Part shown: positions 61,745-64,000 of the stretch, piece by piece
Position numbering within the stretch: the first letter of the stretch is position 1
How the letters are laid out: every line of letters starts with the position of its first letter
From: SZUA-36 sp963759155
Lineage (GTDB): Bacteria; Pseudomonadota; Gammaproteobacteria; Xanthomonadales; SZUA-36
Direction: 5' to 3'
Length of the DNA: 64,000 bases
Assembly (NCBI GenBank): GCA_963759155.1
Contig: CAVWXX010000027.1
Location: forward strand, 1-64,000
Program-made: the position numbers and the translations under genes
Notes under the pieces: model-generated
Databases searched by the model: none
What the model saw: the letters and a program-made list of their open reading frames with translations, nothing else
Told to the model about the DNA's origin: nothing

Positions 61745-63397
61745 TCAGGGGGTGTTGCCGGCCCAACCCGGACCTTTCACAAACTTACCTGGTGTTGCAC
61801 CCGTGTGTTCACCGTTACTAAGTACCTGTCCGCCATTGACGAATACATGCTGCATTCCTGTTGCGAGTTGGTGAGGGTTCTCAAATGTTGCCTTATCGGC
61901 CACGGTTTCAGGGTCGAATACAACAATATCAGCATAATAACCCTCAGCCAGGAGACCACGACGATCCAGTTTCAGGTTGGCAGCGGGCAAACCGGTCATG
62001 CGGTGAATGCCGTCTTCGAGTGTGATGACCTGTTCTTCACGTACATACTTACCCAGCAGGCGTGCAAACGAACCGTAGGCACGCGGATGGGGTTGCGAGT
62101 TGGTGAATGGAGGTTCCGGCGCAATGGAGCCTGAATCAGAACACAGGCTGACCCAGGGCAGAGCGACTTTCTTGCGGATGTTTTCCTCACTCATGGTGAA
62201 CCGGACCGTGCCGATGCGGCTATTGTCTTCAACGATCAGATCCAGCGCAGTTTCGACCGGTTCCGTGCCTCGCATTTCGGCTATTTCAGCCAGGCTTTTA
62301 CCGGTGTAATGACGCAGATTCTTGTTGCGGAAACTCACCAGCAAAACGTCCTGGGGTGGGATCATGTCGGTCTCTTCGATCACATGTTTCTTTATTGCCG
62401 GATCTTTAAGGCGGTTGACGAGTTTCTTGTGGCCGCCTTCCTTGACCCAGTCGGGCAAGTCGTAATTCAGACCAGTAGAGCTTGCATGGTAGGTATAAAT
62501 GTCAGCGGTTATCGCCAGTCCTTCGCTGCGGGCGGCCTCGATCATCGTGATGACTTCATCCAGCTTGTCCCAGTTGCGTTTGTGTGAAACCTTCAGGTGA
62601 TAAATCTCACCGCGTACGCCGGTTTCCCGAACGATATTGATCAACTCCTCGACCGCTGCAAAAATTTCATCACCTTCGTTGCGGATGTGCGAAATGTACA
62701 TACCATCGTATTTGGCGACCACCTGGGTCAGTGCGATCAATTCATCGGTCGTGGCAAATGGGGCAGGGATGTAGGGCAGGGAGGAACCCAGTCCCATGGC
62801 GCCTTCGCGCATGGCCTGGTGCACAAGCTGTTTCATGTTTTCCAACTCCTGTTCGCTTGGGTCGCGATCCTCATAACCCATTTCATGGATGCGTACCGTT
62901 GAGGCACCGACGAATGAGGCAATATTGGTCGATATACCACGGTCTTCCATGTGCTGCAGGTATTCGCCAAGGCTGGTCCAGGGAATGTCATACTTGATAT
63001 CGTTCTGTCGATCTTTTCTTTCCTGGCGCATCGTTTCATTCATCGGGCCCATCGAGGTTCCTTCACCCATCACTTCAAGTGTCACCCCCTGGTAAATATC
63101 ACTGAGTGATCGACCATCCTGGATAAGCGATTCGTTGGCCCAGCTCAGCATATTGATAAAACCGGGTGCAACGGCCAGTCCTTGCGCATCGATTTCCTTA
63201 CGGCCGGTATGTCCGTCGAGATCACCGATAGCCGTGATACGGTCGCCGTCAATGGCCAGGTCTGCGGTTACCACCCCAGCGCCGCTGCCGTCGTACACAT
63301 CACCACCACGGATAATGACGTCATGCTCAGGCTTGCTGCAGGCGGTGATAAGAGCAAGCACTGACATCAGCATCGCTGTTTTGAAAAAGTGCGTCAT
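61745..63397 (-). CDS. D-aminoacylase-like amidohydrolase lipoprotein lacking the HxH motif
   Basis: The protein has 550 residues and a lipoprotein signal with lipobox LITAC (Cys20). The amidohydrolase barrel is clear: ADLAIDGDRITAIGDL, ISHIRNEGDEIF, IYHLKVSHKRNWDKL, ADIYTYHASSTGLN and SLCSDSGSIAPE with the catalytic Asp. The usual PGFIDxHxH motif reads PGFINMLSWANESL, and the Cys of the NCG motif is replaced in MGEGTSMGP. Two His ligands of the second metal site remain. It may still be an enzyme of N-acyl-D-amino-acid type with one metal. It is first in an apparent operon with the TIR-TPR gene. Confidence 0.85.
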   Translation of the reverse strand: MTHFFKTAMLMSVLALITACSKPEHDVIIRGGDVYDGSGAGVVTADLAIDGDRITAIGDLDGHTGRKEIDAQGLAVAPGFINMLSWANESLIQDGRSLSDIYQGVTLEVMGEGTSMGPMNETMRQERKDRQNDIKYDIPWTSLGEYLQHMEDRGISTNIASFVGASTVRIHEMGYEDRDPSEQELENMKQLVHQAMREGAMGLGSSLPYIPAPFATTDELIALTQVVAKYDGMYISHIRNEGDEIFAAVEELINIVRETGVRGEIYHLKVSHKRNWDKLDEVITMIEAARSEGLAITADIYTYHASSTGLNYDLPDWVKEGGHKKLVNRLKDPAIKKHVIEETDMIPPQDVLLVSFRNKNLRHYTGKSLAEIAEMRGTEPVETALDLIVEDNSRIGTVRFTMSEENIRKKVALPWVSLCSDSGSIAPEPPFTNSQPHPRAYGSFARLLGKYVREEQVITLEDGIHRMTGLPAANLKLDRRGLLAEGYYADIVVFDPETVADKATFENPHQLATGMQHVFVNGGQVLSNGEHTGATPGKFVKGPGWAGNTP

Positions 63398-63546
63398 TTC
63401 TGGACCTCCCAGGACGTAAAAGCGTATAGACTAACAGACCCCCCGCCGGACGCGGAACCAAACCTGACCGCGGCACAGGGAATAATTTAGAATCATACCG
63501 GAAATGGGACTTTTAACAGGGGCTTGAATGGGGTTTTAGCTTTTCG

Positions 63547-64000
63547 ATGAGTATTTCAACGTTTGATCCTGACGGGGTTCTTGCGCCGTTGCGTCTGTGG
63601 CAAGCATGGCCGGAAGTTCGGTTTGTCAAAACACCTGCACCGTGTTTACGGCATCATGATTTACTAAAAAGTATGCAAGCATTGGCTGTCCGATACCCCG
63701 GTGACATTCACCTGGAAGAGATCGGACGATCTTTCCTGGAACGGCCCATTCACCTAGTGAAGCTTGGGGTCGGTGACAAGAACGTCCTGTTTTGGTCACA
63801 GATGCATGGGGACGAACCTTCCGCGACGCCTGCTCTGCTCGATATGGCCGGGTATCTTCTGGCCAATTCCGACCAACCGGCATGCCGCGCCATTCTCGAG
63901 AGTTATACCTTGTTGATGATTCCAATGCTCAACCCCGATGGGGCCGAGGTATACGAAAGGGTCAATGCGCAGGGCATTGACATCAACCGGGATGCCCTGC
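63547..64000 (+). CDS. M14 zinc carboxypeptidase-like protein, partial (3' end outside window)
   Basis: The gene runs off the right edge after 151 codons. The M14 zinc motif is visible as SQMHGDEPSATPALL (HxxE), followed by LLMIPMLNPDGAEVYERVNAQGIDINRDA, given here in part: MIPMLNPDGAE and GIDINRD, with Arg and Asn of the substrate site. There is no signal peptide, so it is probably cytoplasmic or exported otherwise. ATG 63547 has no strong ribosome site, but the preceding in-frame sequence contains a stop. It is divergent from the aminoacylase-like gene. Confidence 0.88.
   Translation, partial: MSISTFDPDGVLAPLRLWQAWPEVRFVKTPAPCLRHHDLLKSMQALAVRYPGDIHLEEIGRSFLERPIHLVKLGVGDKNVLFWSQMHGDEPSATPALLDMAGYLLANSDQPACRAILESYTLLMIPMLNPDGAEVYERVNAQGIDINRDAL

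Overview
The window looks like chromosome of a Gram-negative gammaproteobacterium, probably a free-living aquatic lineage known mainly from assembled genomes. This rests on protein families and not on any search: YbiT, RdgC, SelO, ferrochelatase, RluE and RlmD-like RNA enzymes, TorF-type porin, a YgbA-like protein, TRAP transport, and many lipoproteins and signal peptides. I see no rRNA, tRNA, CRISPR array, insertion sequence or phage gene. Genes are densely packed in short operons. Three loci (1-930, about 29760-29803, about 36755) have broken reading frames, which means either real decay or uncorrected indels in the assembly.

Region by region. 1-1776: remains of a secreted metallopeptidase with a PKD domain and a C-terminal beta domain that recurs at 9.2-9.7 kb. 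2154-4054: a two-gene unit of a lipoprotein built from repeated VNG coils (bactofilin-like) and a secreted M23-like protein with an altered metal motif. 4170-11913: M28 peptidase lipoprotein, MFS/spermidine-synthase-like fusion and a large beta-propeller protein. 11929-15987: MacAB-like export operon plus a LEA-type lipoprotein, with a CpxR-like box in the divergent region upstream. 16155-19098: bicupin, DJ-1/PfpI protein, SugE-type exporter, ferrochelatase. 19261-24115: a compact operon of short arginine decarboxylase, agmatinase, deoxyhypusine-synthase-like enzyme and a phytoene-desaturase-like oxidoreductase. 24357-30298: VPS10/sortilin-like protein, OsmC, SnoaL-like, PHP phosphatase, RluE.

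30404-35924: a six-gene operon of two methyltransferases, an HpcH/HpaI-type aldolase, a sugar epimerase, a GT2 polyprenyl-phosphate glycosyltransferase and a GT-C-like membrane protein, probably making an unusual surface sugar. 36129-40606: frame-broken CAP protein, SelO, RlmD-like methyltransferase, DUF4124 protein, thioredoxin-like protein and a 59-codon gene. 41400-44499: a DctPQM TRAP operon with a strong upstream dyad that looks like a GntR/FadR-type operator. 44771-50834: epimerase, patatin, TPR signalling-type protein with a structured leader, acetyltransferase, DsbA-like, AEC carrier. 51122-58853: YbiT, RdgC, zinc-ribbon protein, YgbA-like, TorF porin, universal stress protein with a SulP transporter, PBP7-like endopeptidase. 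59014-63397: an apparent operon of D-aminoacylase-like lipoprotein, membrane TIR-TPR protein and an unknown secreted protein. The window ends inside an M14 carboxypeptidase.

The units most likely to hold undescribed biology are the VNG-lipoprotein/M23-like pair, the four-gene polyamine operon, the aldolase-containing glycan operon and the aminoacylase/TIR-TPR operon. All functional proposals are inferences from motifs and gene order.
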